A DNA stretch of 64,000 bases. It comes from Bacteroidetes bacterium UBA1947. GTDB lineage: Bacteria; Bacteroidota; Bacteroidia; Chitinophagales; Chitinophagaceae. Numbering within the stretch: position 1 is the stretch's first letter; the number at the start of each line of letters is the position of its first letter. This document shows positions 32,613-42,713 of this stretch, in pieces. The stretch spans positions 153,182-217,181 of the forward strand of contig DDET01000038.1 in assembly GCA_002336915.1 (NCBI GenBank). The letters are read 5' to 3'. The position numbers and the translations under genes were made by a program. A model generated the notes under the pieces. That model saw only the letters and a list, made by a program, of their open reading frames with translations. It searched no databases and was not told where the DNA came from.

Positions 32613-34061
32613 ATGAAGCGATTTAAACTATTTACCTTGCTGTTGCTTTGTGCCATAGCGCAGGGTGCTTTTGCGAAAGATGGATACCACATCAAGCTAA
32701 AGTTTACAGACATGAAAGATTCAATGGTGTTCCTTGCCCATTATTACGGGAAGCCATTGCCAACGATCTACAAGGCCGATTCCGCAAAGCTGAACAGCAA
32801 AGGCGAAGCTATCTTTGACAGTAAAGAAAAAACACTTGGCGGCATATATATCATGCTGCTTTCCGACAAGAAAACTTACTTCGAGTTCCTGCTGGATAAC
32901 GGCAACGAAATGAGCATTACTGCTACAGCATCAAAACTGCCGGAAGCGCTTACATTCCAGGGTTCGCCTGAGAACGATCACTTCCAGGAGTATGTAAAAT
33001 TTCTGAAAGACTTTGGCGCACGCCAGCAGGCATCTATGGAACAGTACAAGGCTGCCAAGACCAAGCAGGATAGTACAGCTGCACGCGATAAACTTAGTGC
33101 AGGTTCTAAAGAGCTGATCAAATTCCGCCAGACTTATGCAGCTAAGTATCCCGGTACTCTGCTGGCAGCAATATTCAATGCGTTGGAGGTTCCTCAGGTT
33201 CCGGAAGGAACACACTACCTGCCTGATGGCAAGGTAGACTCAAACTTCTCTTATACTTACTATAAGGAGCATTATTGGGACCATTTCAATTTCAAAGATG
33301 ACCGCCTGATACAGACGCCTATATATGATGGCAAGCTCGATGAGTATTTCAACAAGGTGGTGTTGCCGTGGCCGGATAGCGTAGAACATGAGGCTGACGT
33401 ACTGCTTTCAAAATCACGCGGCAGTAAAGACGTATTCAAGTATACCCTTTGGTGGTTGACGCACAATGCCGAGAACAGCAAAATAATGGGTATGGACGCT
33501 GTGTTCGTGTACCTGGTGGAGAACTACTACATGAAAGGAGATGCCACATGGCTGGATAACGACGCTTTAGGTAAATATTTCGACAGGGCATCTAAGATCG
33601 CACCGAACGTTTTAGGCAATCTGGCGCCGGATGTAAGGTTGCCTGATGCAAAAGGGAACGTACAAAGTATGCTGGCTACTAATGCTAAATATACCCTGGT
33701 AGTATTCTGGTCGCCTGATTGCGGACATTGCCAACACGAGATGCCTGTGCTGGATTCATTATACCGCGCGGTGCTGAAAAGCAAGGGTGTAAAAATATAT
33801 GCAGTGAATGTAGATAATGAGGACACCAAATGGCAGGAGTTCATTAAAAAGAACAAACTGGAAGATTGGGTACATGTATGGGACAAAGACCATAACTCCG
33901 ATTTCCGTTCTAAGTTCGACGTATATAGTACACCAACCATATACCTGCTGGATGAGAAGAAGATCATCCGCGGTAAGAAGCTGGACCACACTAATATAAT
34001 GTCGGTAATAGAAATACTGGAACGAAAAGAAAAAACGACAGACGCTAAAAAATTAAAATAA
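32613..34061 (+). CDS. TlpA-like redoxin with DUF4369/DUF5106 domains
   Basis: 482 residues. Signal peptide about 1-21 (GAFAK). An N-terminal DUF4369-like domain (about 25-115), a helical DUF5106-type middle (about 120-330) and a C-terminal TlpA/ResA thioredoxin domain with active site CGHC in FWSPDCGHCQHEMP and the cis-Pro segment YSTPTIYLLD. Periplasmic thiol-disulfide reductase of Bacteroidota type; a partner in cytochrome or envelope protein maturation is plausible. The PPIase gene begins 20 bases later. Confidence 0.92.
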   Translation: MKRFKLFTLLLLCAIAQGAFAKDGYHIKLKFTDMKDSMVFLAHYYGKPLPTIYKADSAKLNSKGEAIFDSKEKTLGGIYIMLLSDKKTYFEFLLDNGNEMSITATASKLPEALTFQGSPENDHFQEYVKFLKDFGARQQASMEQYKAAKTKQDSTAARDKLSAGSKELIKFRQTYAAKYPGTLLAAIFNALEVPQVPEGTHYLPDGKVDSNFSYTYYKEHYWDHFNFKDDRLIQTPIYDGKLDEYFNKVVLPWPDSVEHEADVLLSKSRGSKDVFKYTLWWLTHNAENSKIMGMDAVFVYLVENYYMKGDATWLDNDALGKYFDRASKIAPNVLGNLAPDVRLPDAKGNVQSMLATNAKYTLVVFWSPDCGHCQHEMPVLDSLYRAVLKSKGVKIYAVNVDNEDTKWQEFIKKNKLEDWVHVWDKDHNSDFRSKFDVYSTPTIYLLDEKKIIRGKKLDHTNIMSVIEILERKEKTTDAKKLK

Positions 34062-34080
34062 AAATAAACACTCCATTACA

Positions 34081-36042
34081 ATGCTAAAGCTTGCTTTAAC
34101 CTGTGTAGCCTCAGGAATATTACTTACATCCGCCGCCTCTGCACAAACTCTATTTTCATACGGTGGCAATCCCGTAAGCAAACAAGAGTTTTTGAGAGTT
34201 TACGAAAAAAATAGCCTGAACAAAAAGCCTGATTTCTCTGAACCTGCTTTGCGGGAATACCTGGATCTTTATTCACTATTTCGTATGAAGGTGCGCGAAG
34301 CAGACTTGCAACACCTGGATACATTGCCATCCATAGAACGTGAGCTGGACAACTACCGTAAGCAACTGGCCAAAAATTACCTGACAGATGATGAGGTGGC
34401 CAATAAACTGGTGAGAGAAGCTTACGACCGCATGAAGGATGAAATTCATGTGCAGCATATCCTTATCATGTCGCCCATGGGCAGTGATACAGCTATAGCT
34501 TATAAGAGGATAGACAGTATTTCGAAGGCGCTGCAAGCCGGTGCCAACTTCTCTGATTTAGCCAGGGCGGTAACCGAAGACCGCGGATCGAAAGACAATG
34601 GCGGTGACCTGGGTTATGTAACGGCGCTGCAAACTGTTTATCCTTTTGAGAACGTGATGTATAATACACCTGTAGGTAAAATATCTCCCGCATTCCGTAC
34701 CCAGTTTGGTTACCACATACTTAAAGTTCTGGATAAGCGGTCCGCCAAAGGTGAAGTGAAAGTGGCACATATAATGGTGGGTACGCCGAAATCGAAAGGT
34801 GATGAAGGTGTAGCAGCTGCACGCAAGCGCATAGACAGCGCTGCTGCCGAATTAAAGAAAGGAGTTCCTTTTGAAACAGTGGTTGCAAAATATTCGGACG
34901 ATAAATTTTCGAAAGACAATAAGGGCGAACTCCAGGCATTTGGTGTAGGCCGCGTAGCACCGGTTTTTGAAGAGGCAGCATTTGCTTTGAAAAAGCCGGG
35001 CGATATTTCTGCTCCTGTTAAAACAGAATATGGCTTTCACATCATCAAGCTGCTGGAAAAATACCCAATGAAGCCTTTTGACAGCCTTAAGACAAGTATA
35101 AAGAAAAAAGTGGAAAATGATAGCCGTGCACAAACAGCACGTGATATTTTCTTTGATAAGATCAAGCAGAAGAACGGATTTAAGGAAAATCCCGCTGCAC
35201 TTAACGCGATGCTGGATATGGTAGCTAAGATACCTGATACAGGCAAGGCAGCAAATACATTTAATGTAGATGACTACAAGAATATGCACCAGACTTTGTT
35301 CACACTAGCCGGTAAAGATTACCAGCAAAGTGATCTTGCAGCGTTCGCATTTAGCCTTACACATGGACGCCTTAACGGCCCCAAACGCGGCACCTTTAAC
35401 GATATCTACAAGATGTATGTGAACAACGTAGTGAACGATTTTGAAGAGCATAAACTTGTAGAAGAAAACCCGGACTTTAAGAACCTTATGGAAGAATACC
35501 GTGATGGTATCATGCTCTTTGAACTGATGGACCGTAACGTATGGGGTAAAGCCTCGCGCGACAGCTCGGGCCTGCAAGCTTTCTATGAAGCACATAAAGG
35601 TAAATACATGTGGGAGCCCGGTTTTGTAGGTTCTGTTTATAAGTTCAAGTCAGACTCTATCATGAAAGAAGGCATTAAGTTGCTTGCACAAAAAGATATG
35701 AAAGATGAGGACCTTGTAAAGAAATTGAACAGTGATAATGCACCCGAGCGCGTTACCGTTCAGCATGGTCATTATGAGTTCTCTAAATTCAAGGACGTAC
35801 CTGAAGCATCAATAGTGAAAGGTAAAGTAACAGAGCCTGTAAAAAATGCCGACGGTACTTATACAGTCGTAAAAGTGGATGAGGTATTCAAAACACAAAC
35901 ACAAAAGTCACTGGACGATGCACGTGGTTATGTAGTTGCCGAATACCAGGATTTTCTTGAAAAGCAATGGAACGAGCAAATGCGCGCTAAATACCGCGTA
36001 GTGGTAAATGAAGATACCTTCAAGAGCATAGCAAAGAAATAG
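34081..36042 (+). CDS. Periplasmic peptidyl-prolyl isomerase with two parvulin domains (SurA/PpiD-like)
   Basis: 653 residues. Signal peptide about 1-21, then an N-terminal SurA-like helical part. Two parvulin domains follow, at about residues 123-225 (EIHVQHILIM, DRGSKDNGGDLGYVTA, FGYHILKVLD) and about 226-330 (EVKVAHIMVGTPK, FSKDNKGELQAFGVGRVAPVFEEAAFALKKPGD, YGFHIIKLLE). The C-terminal half (about 330-653) is a Bacteroidota-type extension without a named domain. The role is chaperone/isomerase for outer-membrane proteins. Co-transcribed with the upstream redoxin, and closed by a strong terminator. Confidence 0.92.
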   Translation: MLKLALTCVASGILLTSAASAQTLFSYGGNPVSKQEFLRVYEKNSLNKKPDFSEPALREYLDLYSLFRMKVREADLQHLDTLPSIERELDNYRKQLAKNYLTDDEVANKLVREAYDRMKDEIHVQHILIMSPMGSDTAIAYKRIDSISKALQAGANFSDLARAVTEDRGSKDNGGDLGYVTALQTVYPFENVMYNTPVGKISPAFRTQFGYHILKVLDKRSAKGEVKVAHIMVGTPKSKGDEGVAAARKRIDSAAAELKKGVPFETVVAKYSDDKFSKDNKGELQAFGVGRVAPVFEEAAFALKKPGDISAPVKTEYGFHIIKLLEKYPMKPFDSLKTSIKKKVENDSRAQTARDIFFDKIKQKNGFKENPAALNAMLDMVAKIPDTGKAANTFNVDDYKNMHQTLFTLAGKDYQQSDLAAFAFSLTHGRLNGPKRGTFNDIYKMYVNNVVNDFEEHKLVEENPDFKNLMEEYRDGIMLFELMDRNVWGKASRDSSGLQAFYEAHKGKYMWEPGFVGSVYKFKSDSIMKEGIKLLAQKDMKDEDLVKKLNSDNAPERVTVQHGHYEFSKFKDVPEASIVKGKVTEPVKNADGTYTVVKVDEVFKTQTQKSLDDARGYVVAEYQDFLEKQWNEQMRAKYRVVVNEDTFKSIAKK

Positions 36043-36064
36043 TTGCAAAAATATTATTTGTCAG

Positions 36065-36100
36065 GCGCCCCGGTATTGAAAGACCGGGGCGCTTTTTATT
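36065..36100 (+). terminator. Rho-independent terminator after the PPIase gene
   Basis: Perfect 10-bp stem GCGCCCCGGT/ACCGGGGCGC with an 8-base loop followed by TTTTTATTTTT. Confidence 0.92.
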
Positions 36101-36137
36101 TTTAAAGCATTAACTTCATCGCCAGTTATTCACAATT

Positions 36138-37544
36138 ATGAAGATAGCATTTCACGGCGCGGCCCGTACGGTAACAGGCTCGAAACATTTGTTGACTTTT
36201 TCATCCGGCAAGAAAATTCTGCTGGACTGTGGTATGTTCCAGGGCCTTGGCAAGGACACACAAACACTTAACAGCACCTGGGGTTTTGAACCCGCTGAGC
36301 TGTCGCATGTCATCATATCTCACGCACATATAGATCATGTAGGCCTGCTGCCTAAGTTGGTAAAGGACGGCTACAATGGTAAGATATATATGACGCCGCC
36401 AACTGCTGATCTTGCCAAGATACTGATGCTTGATTCGGCGCGTATACAGGAGAGTGATCTGCGCTATGTGAACAAGGGTAGGGTCCGTGACGGCCGCGAG
36501 CCGGTAACGCCTTTGTATACCGAGGAAGACGCATTCAATGTATTCCCGCATATTGAGCTGGTGGACTACAAGCAGAAATTTAAAGTGGATGAGGATATAG
36601 AACTATGGTATACTGACTGCGGACATATATTGGGCAGTGCAGCGGTTAACCTTGTGCTGAAGGAGAACGGTAAAATCGTACACCTTACATTCAGTGGGGA
36701 TGTGGGACGTTACAATGACATGTTGCTCCGTTCCCCCGATGTTTTCCCACAGGCCGATTTTATTATCATAGAATCGACATACGGAGACAAGCTGCATGAT
36801 ATGATGCTGCCCGCAACGGAGAAGGTATTGAAATATGTAGTGGATACATGCCTCAAGAAGCATGGCAAGCTGATCATACCAGCCTTCAGCGTAGGGCGCA
36901 CACAGGAAATATTATACATACTTAACCGCCTGTCTACAGAGAACAGGCTTCCGCCACTTACTTATTATGTAGATAGCCCGCTTTCGATAGAAGCTACGGA
37001 GATAATCAAGCACCATCCCGAATGTTTTAACAAGGAGGTACAAGGTATGCTTCGTAAGGATGAAGATGTTTTTGACTTCCCCGGCCTTAAGTACATCAGC
37101 AATGCCGAAGAATCGAAAGGGTTGAATGAAAAACATGAACCCTGTGTGATCATCTCAGCTTCAGGTATGGCAGAAGCGGGTAGGGTGAAACACCATATTG
37201 CACATAATATAGAAAAGACTAATAATACTATACTAATAGTTGGTTATTGCGAGCCACATTCGCTTGGCGGGCGTCTTAGTGCGGGTGCAAAAGCAGTGCA
37301 TATTTATGGCCAGCCCTTCCAGGTAAATGCGGAAATTGGCATTATACGCAGCCTGAGTGCTCATGGCGATTACGAAGACCTATGCCAATGGCTGGCCTGC
37401 CAGGACCCTAAACAAGTGCAAAAACTCTTCCTTGTGCATGGTGAGTATGACGTGCAACTTAACTTTAAAGACCGCCTTATTCGTAAAGGATTTGCAGATG
37501 TAGAGATACCGGCAATGCACCAGGAAATTGGCTTGGGAGTTTAG
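36138..37544 (+). CDS. MBL-fold/beta-CASP RNA-specificity metallo-hydrolase
   Basis: 468 residues. Metallo-beta-lactamase motifs: HAHIDHVGLLP (zinc site), DCGHILGSAA, FSGDVGRYND, and a beta-CASP domain with ESTYGD, PAFSVGRTQEIL, SASGMAEAGRVKHHI and LSAHGDYEDL. The C-terminal LVHGEYDVQLNF closes the fold. Related to CPSF-73/YSH1-type nucleases, so an RNA endonuclease or exonuclease role is expected but unproven in bacteria. Monocistronic. Confidence 0.92.
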   Translation: MKIAFHGAARTVTGSKHLLTFSSGKKILLDCGMFQGLGKDTQTLNSTWGFEPAELSHVIISHAHIDHVGLLPKLVKDGYNGKIYMTPPTADLAKILMLDSARIQESDLRYVNKGRVRDGREPVTPLYTEEDAFNVFPHIELVDYKQKFKVDEDIELWYTDCGHILGSAAVNLVLKENGKIVHLTFSGDVGRYNDMLLRSPDVFPQADFIIIESTYGDKLHDMMLPATEKVLKYVVDTCLKKHGKLIIPAFSVGRTQEILYILNRLSTENRLPPLTYYVDSPLSIEATEIIKHHPECFNKEVQGMLRKDEDVFDFPGLKYISNAEESKGLNEKHEPCVIISASGMAEAGRVKHHIAHNIEKTNNTILIVGYCEPHSLGGRLSAGAKAVHIYGQPFQVNAEIGIIRSLSAHGDYEDLCQWLACQDPKQVQKLFLVHGEYDVQLNFKDRLIRKGFADVEIPAMHQEIGLGV

Positions 37545-37723
37545 CAGGCAAAAGGAAAAAGGTAGAGTTCAAGGTCCTGTGGCTTATCAACGATGGACAA
37601 AGTCTATAGACTCAGTTGATATGTTATTTTTTTAACAGTTTTTTTTGTTTTCATGTAGCTGGTATTACCATTTTTCGGCTATTTCTATTAATTTTAGCCC
37701 CCGTATCTTACTAAGTCACTCCC

Positions 37724-40700
37724 ATGAAAACATTTCTACGGTATTTTTCTACTTTTTCTGTCACATTGTTTATTTCCGTAAATTGTTTTGCCGACGGCAA
37801 CGGGGGCTTGGGAGTAATATATGATCTCATCAAATGTGGACTAAATTATAAGGCCAGTTCACAACGGCTTGGCCAAAGGTTTTCGCCGGCTGGTGTGCCG
37901 CAACCGGCCTCTTTCGTGATAAGCGGTATACCAGCCTGCGCTAGTATTGAGCGAGCCTATCTATGGTCTGAAGGATCAGGCAACGGGGCCGCCGAAACAG
38001 CTACCATAGCAGGCCCCAGTGGTACGCAAAATTATCCAATGAGCATCGTAGGGCAAGGGCCGGACAAATGTTGGTCTTATTCGGGCTCTTATACTTACCG
38101 CGCGGATGTGACCTCAATAGTTACCGGTAATGGTACCTACAATATATCGGGAATATTGACTAATCCACCCAATACCAGCAATGACATGGATGGTGCTACG
38201 CTGGTAGTTATATACAGTGACCCGACAGCGAGCTACCAGGGGAGAATGGTAATTGCCGATGGTGCAGCGGTTGTGGCCGGGGGTACTTTTAATTACAACC
38301 TTCCTTTTTCTGCGGTTTGCGGCACTACGCAAAATGCTTCTGCATTTGCAGGTATTGGCGACTTACAAATGAGTCCAACTTCATGCACGCTTAATGGTAC
38401 AAGCGTTGGAGTAACATGGAATTGGTGGAACTACATACAAACCAATACTACCGTTGCAGCTGCACAAACAAGCGCTAATTTTAATTTTGTGTCCAGCGGG
38501 GACTGTTATAACTACACTTTTGCCGGATTATATTACCAGACCACAAGCTGTGCTGTGTGCAGTCCCCCGGCCCTTACATTAACTACGGGATCTACCCCTG
38601 CTACCTGCGCAGCCTGTAACGGAACAGCGTCTGTGACAGCTACTACGGCATTTGGGCCTAATACATTCACCTACTCCTGGGCACCAAGCGGAGGTACTAA
38701 TGCGACGGCTTCAGGCCTTTGCTCGGGTACTTATACTGTTACGGTATCTAATGGCTGCCTTACCAATACTGCTACAGTAGTAGTGGGCAGCACGGGAGGC
38801 CTGACCTTGAGCGGCTCCCAGACCAATGCTTCCTGCAACGGACAGTGTGACGGTAGCGCGACAGTAACCGTGACCAGCGGAACTGGTCCCTTTACTTATT
38901 CCTGGGCGCCAAGTGGTGGCTCTAACCCGACGGCAACAGGCCTTTGTGCAGGGAACTATACCTGCACTGTTACTGATGCGAACAACTGCTCCAGTACAAT
39001 CAACTTTAATATTACCCAGCCTGCACCACTCACTGCCAGCATGTCTGCTGTCAGTTCATCGGTATGCTATGGCCAGGGTACTACTATAAATTTTACAGGC
39101 ACACCAAATGCCACTGTGACATATAATAGCGGTGGTCCCAACCAGACGATAACGCTAAACGGCTCGGGTAATGCGAGTATTAATACAGGGGCCCTTTTTG
39201 GTAACGTAACTTACACCCTGGTAAGTATACAACTTGGACCATGCACAGCACCGGGCAATATTGGGATCACGATAACCGTTAACCCACTTCCTGTGTTCAA
39301 TGCAGGCATGCCTTCAAACAGCAGCCCGATCTGCGCGGGTAGTCCGCTGAGTTTTAGCGTTTCCACCACACCGCCAGGCACTTCCTACATCTGGACCGGG
39401 CCTGCATTTGTCACCCCGAATTTAACGCAAAATCCTTCATTTGCGAGTGCTCCGCTTGCAGCTGCCGGTGTATATACAGTAACGGCTACCACAGCCGGTG
39501 GCTGTTCGGTTACAGGTACTACTACGGTTGTTATATACCCCATCCCTTCAATTAACATTGCAGCTTTTTCAAATCCCACTTCCTGCGGTGGCAACCAGGG
39601 CGCGATAATAATCGGTGGATTGACGCCTAACAGTAATTATACTTTATATTATTCAACTCCAACTGCCCTTAGCCTGCCCATTCTGTCGAACGGAGGCGGT
39701 CAGTATATTCTTACAGGGCTAACAGCAGGTACATACACCAATATTTATGTTAGCCAAAACGGTTGTTCTTCAAATATCGTGGGTCCCGTAACACTTACAG
39801 ATCCGGCACCGCCTTTTATTTCCGGCACTTCTTCTACATCGCCTGCATCCTGCGGCGGCAACCAGGGTAGTGTATCGCTCACGGGGCTATTGCCAAACAC
39901 AACTTACATTGTAAATTATTTTGACGGCATCACCACGCACACAGTAAGTATACTTTCTGGTGGCTCAGGAGTTATTACCATCAGCAACCTTTCTGCCGGA
40001 ACATACAGCAATATCAACGTAGTATTAAACAATTGTACTTCAAATACTGTTGGTCCGGTAACTGTAACAGACCCTCCGCCACCTGTAATAGCAGGTTCAT
40101 CAGCATCAATGCCCACAGCCTGTGGCGGTGCCCAGGGCAGTATATCACTTACAGGCCTTTTACCAAATACTACATATACCGTTAACTATTTCGATGGTGT
40201 TACAACTCATACACTGAATAATGTTTCGGATGCTGCGGGTGTAGTTATTATCACAGGACTGACGGCAGGTGTATATTCGAACGTAACTGTTACGCTTAAT
40301 TCATGTACTTCGGCAATAGCAGGGCCATTTACTTTAACGGATCCATCTGCACCGGTAGTAACGGCCGCCAGTAACACCCCCGTATGTGAAGGACAGGCAA
40401 TCAATTTTACAGCTACAGTTATGGTAAATGGGAACCCTACGGCCCCAAATAGCATTAGCTGGACCGGCCCTGCGTTCATCACGCCCAATTTATCACAAAA
40501 CCCGGTAGTGAATAATGCGGTTCCTTCTTACAGTGGCGTTTACACAGTTGTTGCCACCGTAGCAGGTTGTAACTCCATACCCGTGACAACAAATGTAAAC
40601 GTATACCCCGCACCTGCGGTGCCGGTAACTTCCACCAACAGTCCTGTCTGTTCAGGCAATGATATATTACTTAACGTAGATCCCATTGCAGGTGCTGCGG

Positions 40701-42631
40701 ATTATCACTGGACGGGGCCTAACGGACTAGATGTGCACCAGCAAAATGTAGTGATCAATAATGCGCAGAGCGGAAACGCAGGCACTTATGATCTTGCGGT
40801 TACTACCGTAAACAATTGTACCTTATTATCGCCGGCGAATATTTCCGTAGTTGTCAATCCCACACCGGGTACGCCTGCAGTTACTGATATGGTATATTGC
40901 CAGCAGGATGCGGCCTTAGCCTTAACAGCAACTCCTTCGGGTAATCCAAACGATACGCTTAAATGGTATACGCAAGCCACAGGCGGTACAGGTACCACCG
41001 CACCTACACCTTCAACAACTACGGCAGGTACTTTCGTTTGGTATGTGAGCCAGGTAACGGCTGCAAATTGTGAAGGCGCACGCGTGCCGCAGACAGTGTA
41101 TGTCAAATCTAAGCCGGCAGTACCTTTTGCTATCAGCAATCTTCATTATTGCCAGGGTGATACTGCGCTTTCTCCTTTAACAGCAACAGGGGATTCTTTA
41201 AAATGGTACACAATTCCTGTAGGCGGCACACCTTCTTTTACAGCGCCCGTCCCATCTGCTGATACTCCCGGCGTTTACACATGGTATGTATCACAAACGA
41301 AAAACGGATGTGAAAGTGACAGGCTCCCTATAATAGTTACTGTAAATACAAAGCCCGCACCACCTGTCACCACAACTGTCACCTATTGCAGGGGCGATGT
41401 TTCTTTACCGCTTACCGCTATCGGCCAGAACCTATTGTGGTATACGAGTCCTTTGGGTGGCACTCCTTTGTCTATGGCGCCTGTACCTTTAACGGATACA
41501 CCGGGGACCACAACATGGTATGTGAGCCAAAGCATTTTGGGCTGTGAAAGTAATTTGGCGGCTATTGATGTACACGTACTCTTCAGGCCTACTGCGGACA
41601 TAATTTCATCAAGAGATGAAGTGTGCCAAAACGATACTTTGGTGTTCAACTATGTAGGCAATTCGCTGCCTTCTACCACTTACAATTGGACATGGCCTAT
41701 AGGCAGTAATGTCATTAGCGGCAACGGTCAGGGACCTTATGTAGTACATTTCAATAACATAGGCACTTTTGATGTCACGCTGGTAGCTACAGATAGCACC
41801 TGCGCCAGCCCGATAGCCCACGACACAATAACCGTGAAGCAAACACCTGTTGTGAGCATTGACTTGCGCAACAGCCTTGTATGTACCGGTGACCCGCAAT
41901 ATATTGAGATCACTGGCCTGGACATGGAGATACATAACTACTTATGGGATTTTGGTGTTGCACATAGTTCTTCGGGTGCCTCCCTGGAATATGGTCCCGG
42001 CCCTTACTACTTGTCGTGGGATAATCCCGGTCACTATACCGTGTCACTGGAAGTGACCGCAAAGAACCAGTGCTGGAGTAAAGCCACAGACACGGTGATG
42101 GTACACGAGCATCCTGAAGCAAAGATCAACGCATCGTCAACAGGTGAGCTTTGCAATGGTGAAGACGTGATACTCGCAGCCAGCATAAATAACCCAAAGT
42201 ATACTTATAGCTGGAAGCCTCAACAGTTCTTTGACTTTGATTACAATAGCCCTGTGGTAACCGTACATGCCGACCGGAGTCAATATGTAACCCTTAAGGT
42301 GACTAATGAGTATGGCTGTGAGAGTATGGATAGTGTAATGCTCAATACAAAGCCATGCTGTGAGCTTTACCTGCCCTCCGCATTTTCACCAAACGGCGAT
42401 GGCAAGAACGACTTGTTCCGCATACTAAACCCCGGCAGGCATAAACTGGAAACGCTGAAAGTATTCAACCGTTTTGGCGAGGAAGTATTTGAGACCAGCA
42501 ACGAACTGAACGGATGGGATGGCAGCCACAATGGTGTGGCACAGGAAATGGGAGTATACTTCTACATTCTCAAATATGATTGCGATGGTAAGAATACCCT
42601 CTTGAAAGGGGAAGTTACCCTTGTGAGATAA
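37724..42631 (+). CDS. Giant modular surface adhesin with CHU_C (T9SS type B) C-terminus
   Basis: 1635 residues. Signal peptide about 1-24. An N-terminal DUF3344-like domain (about 25-280, GLNYKASSQRLGQRF, ERAYLWSEGSGN), then two SprB-like repeats (SYSWAPSGGT.../SYSWAPSGGS...), Ig-like modules (CAGSPLSFSVSTTPPG), three tandem ~89-residue modules starting CGGNQG/CGGAQG, more Ig-like modules, three Ig_7-type repeats starting YCQQD/YCQGD/YCRGD, and two PKD-like domains. The end reads LPSAFSPNGDGKNDLFRI...VFNRFGEEVFE...GWDGSHNG, the gliding/CHU_C sorting domain. Exported by T9SS and probably used in adhesion or gliding. Stands alone, with a terminator behind it. Confidence 0.93.
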   Translation: MKTFLRYFSTFSVTLFISVNCFADGNGGLGVIYDLIKCGLNYKASSQRLGQRFSPAGVPQPASFVISGIPACASIERAYLWSEGSGNGAAETATIAGPSGTQNYPMSIVGQGPDKCWSYSGSYTYRADVTSIVTGNGTYNISGILTNPPNTSNDMDGATLVVIYSDPTASYQGRMVIADGAAVVAGGTFNYNLPFSAVCGTTQNASAFAGIGDLQMSPTSCTLNGTSVGVTWNWWNYIQTNTTVAAAQTSANFNFVSSGDCYNYTFAGLYYQTTSCAVCSPPALTLTTGSTPATCAACNGTASVTATTAFGPNTFTYSWAPSGGTNATASGLCSGTYTVTVSNGCLTNTATVVVGSTGGLTLSGSQTNASCNGQCDGSATVTVTSGTGPFTYSWAPSGGSNPTATGLCAGNYTCTVTDANNCSSTINFNITQPAPLTASMSAVSSSVCYGQGTTINFTGTPNATVTYNSGGPNQTITLNGSGNASINTGALFGNVTYTLVSIQLGPCTAPGNIGITITVNPLPVFNAGMPSNSSPICAGSPLSFSVSTTPPGTSYIWTGPAFVTPNLTQNPSFASAPLAAAGVYTVTATTAGGCSVTGTTTVVIYPIPSINIAAFSNPTSCGGNQGAIIIGGLTPNSNYTLYYSTPTALSLPILSNGGGQYILTGLTAGTYTNIYVSQNGCSSNIVGPVTLTDPAPPFISGTSSTSPASCGGNQGSVSLTGLLPNTTYIVNYFDGITTHTVSILSGGSGVITISNLSAGTYSNINVVLNNCTSNTVGPVTVTDPPPPVIAGSSASMPTACGGAQGSISLTGLLPNTTYTVNYFDGVTTHTLNNVSDAAGVVIITGLTAGVYSNVTVTLNSCTSAIAGPFTLTDPSAPVVTAASNTPVCEGQAINFTATVMVNGNPTAPNSISWTGPAFITPNLSQNPVVNNAVPSYSGVYTVVATVAGCNSIPVTTNVNVYPAPAVPVTSTNSPVCSGNDILLNVDPIAGAADYHWTGPNGLDVHQQNVVINNAQSGNAGTYDLAVTTVNNCTLLSPANISVVVNPTPGTPAVTDMVYCQQDAALALTATPSGNPNDTLKWYTQATGGTGTTAPTPSTTTAGTFVWYVSQVTAANCEGARVPQTVYVKSKPAVPFAISNLHYCQGDTALSPLTATGDSLKWYTIPVGGTPSFTAPVPSADTPGVYTWYVSQTKNGCESDRLPIIVTVNTKPAPPVTTTVTYCRGDVSLPLTAIGQNLLWYTSPLGGTPLSMAPVPLTDTPGTTTWYVSQSILGCESNLAAIDVHVLFRPTADIISSRDEVCQNDTLVFNYVGNSLPSTTYNWTWPIGSNVISGNGQGPYVVHFNNIGTFDVTLVATDSTCASPIAHDTITVKQTPVVSIDLRNSLVCTGDPQYIEITGLDMEIHNYLWDFGVAHSSSGASLEYGPGPYYLSWDNPGHYTVSLEVTAKNQCWSKATDTVMVHEHPEAKINASSTGELCNGEDVILAASINNPKYTYSWKPQQFFDFDYNSPVVTVHADRSQYVTLKVTNEYGCESMDSVMLNTKPCCELYLPSAFSPNGDGKNDLFRILNPGRHKLETLKVFNRFGEEVFETSNELNGWDGSHNGVAQEMGVYFYILKYDCDGKNTLLKGEVTLVR
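39581..40370 (+). repeat. Three tandem ~89-codon repeats inside the adhesin gene
   Basis: Units begin at 39581, 39848 and 40118 (267- and 270-base steps). The protein units share CGG.QG, LTGLLPNTTY.VNYFDG, LTAGTYSN and GPVT.TDP. Units two and three are the most alike, so duplication within the gene is recent compared with unit one. Confidence 0.85.
40874..41590 (+). repeat. Three Ig_7-type tandem repeats inside the adhesin gene
   Basis: Each ~80-codon unit has YC..D near its start, LKWYT or LLWYT, a GGT..TAPVP-like loop, WYVSQ and a Cys in CES or CEG. The paired Cys suggests one disulfide per module. CHU_C-associated Ig domains of this form are common in T9SS cargo. Confidence 0.8.
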
Positions 42632-42654
42632 AAACCGAATCTCGTATAATACTG

Positions 42655-42684
42655 AACTGCCCTGTGCCACGGGGCAGTTTTTTT
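42655..42684 (+). terminator. Rho-independent terminator after the adhesin gene
   Basis: 8-bp stem AACTGCCC/GGGCAGTT with a 9-base loop followed by seven T. Confidence 0.9.
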
Positions 42685-42713
42685 CATATCTTTTACCCGA
42701 AATAGAATGCCGG

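Noticed and set aside
39581..41590. CRISPR-like regular repeats
   Set aside because: The periodicity is 240-270 bases, in frame, and encodes protein modules of the adhesin.
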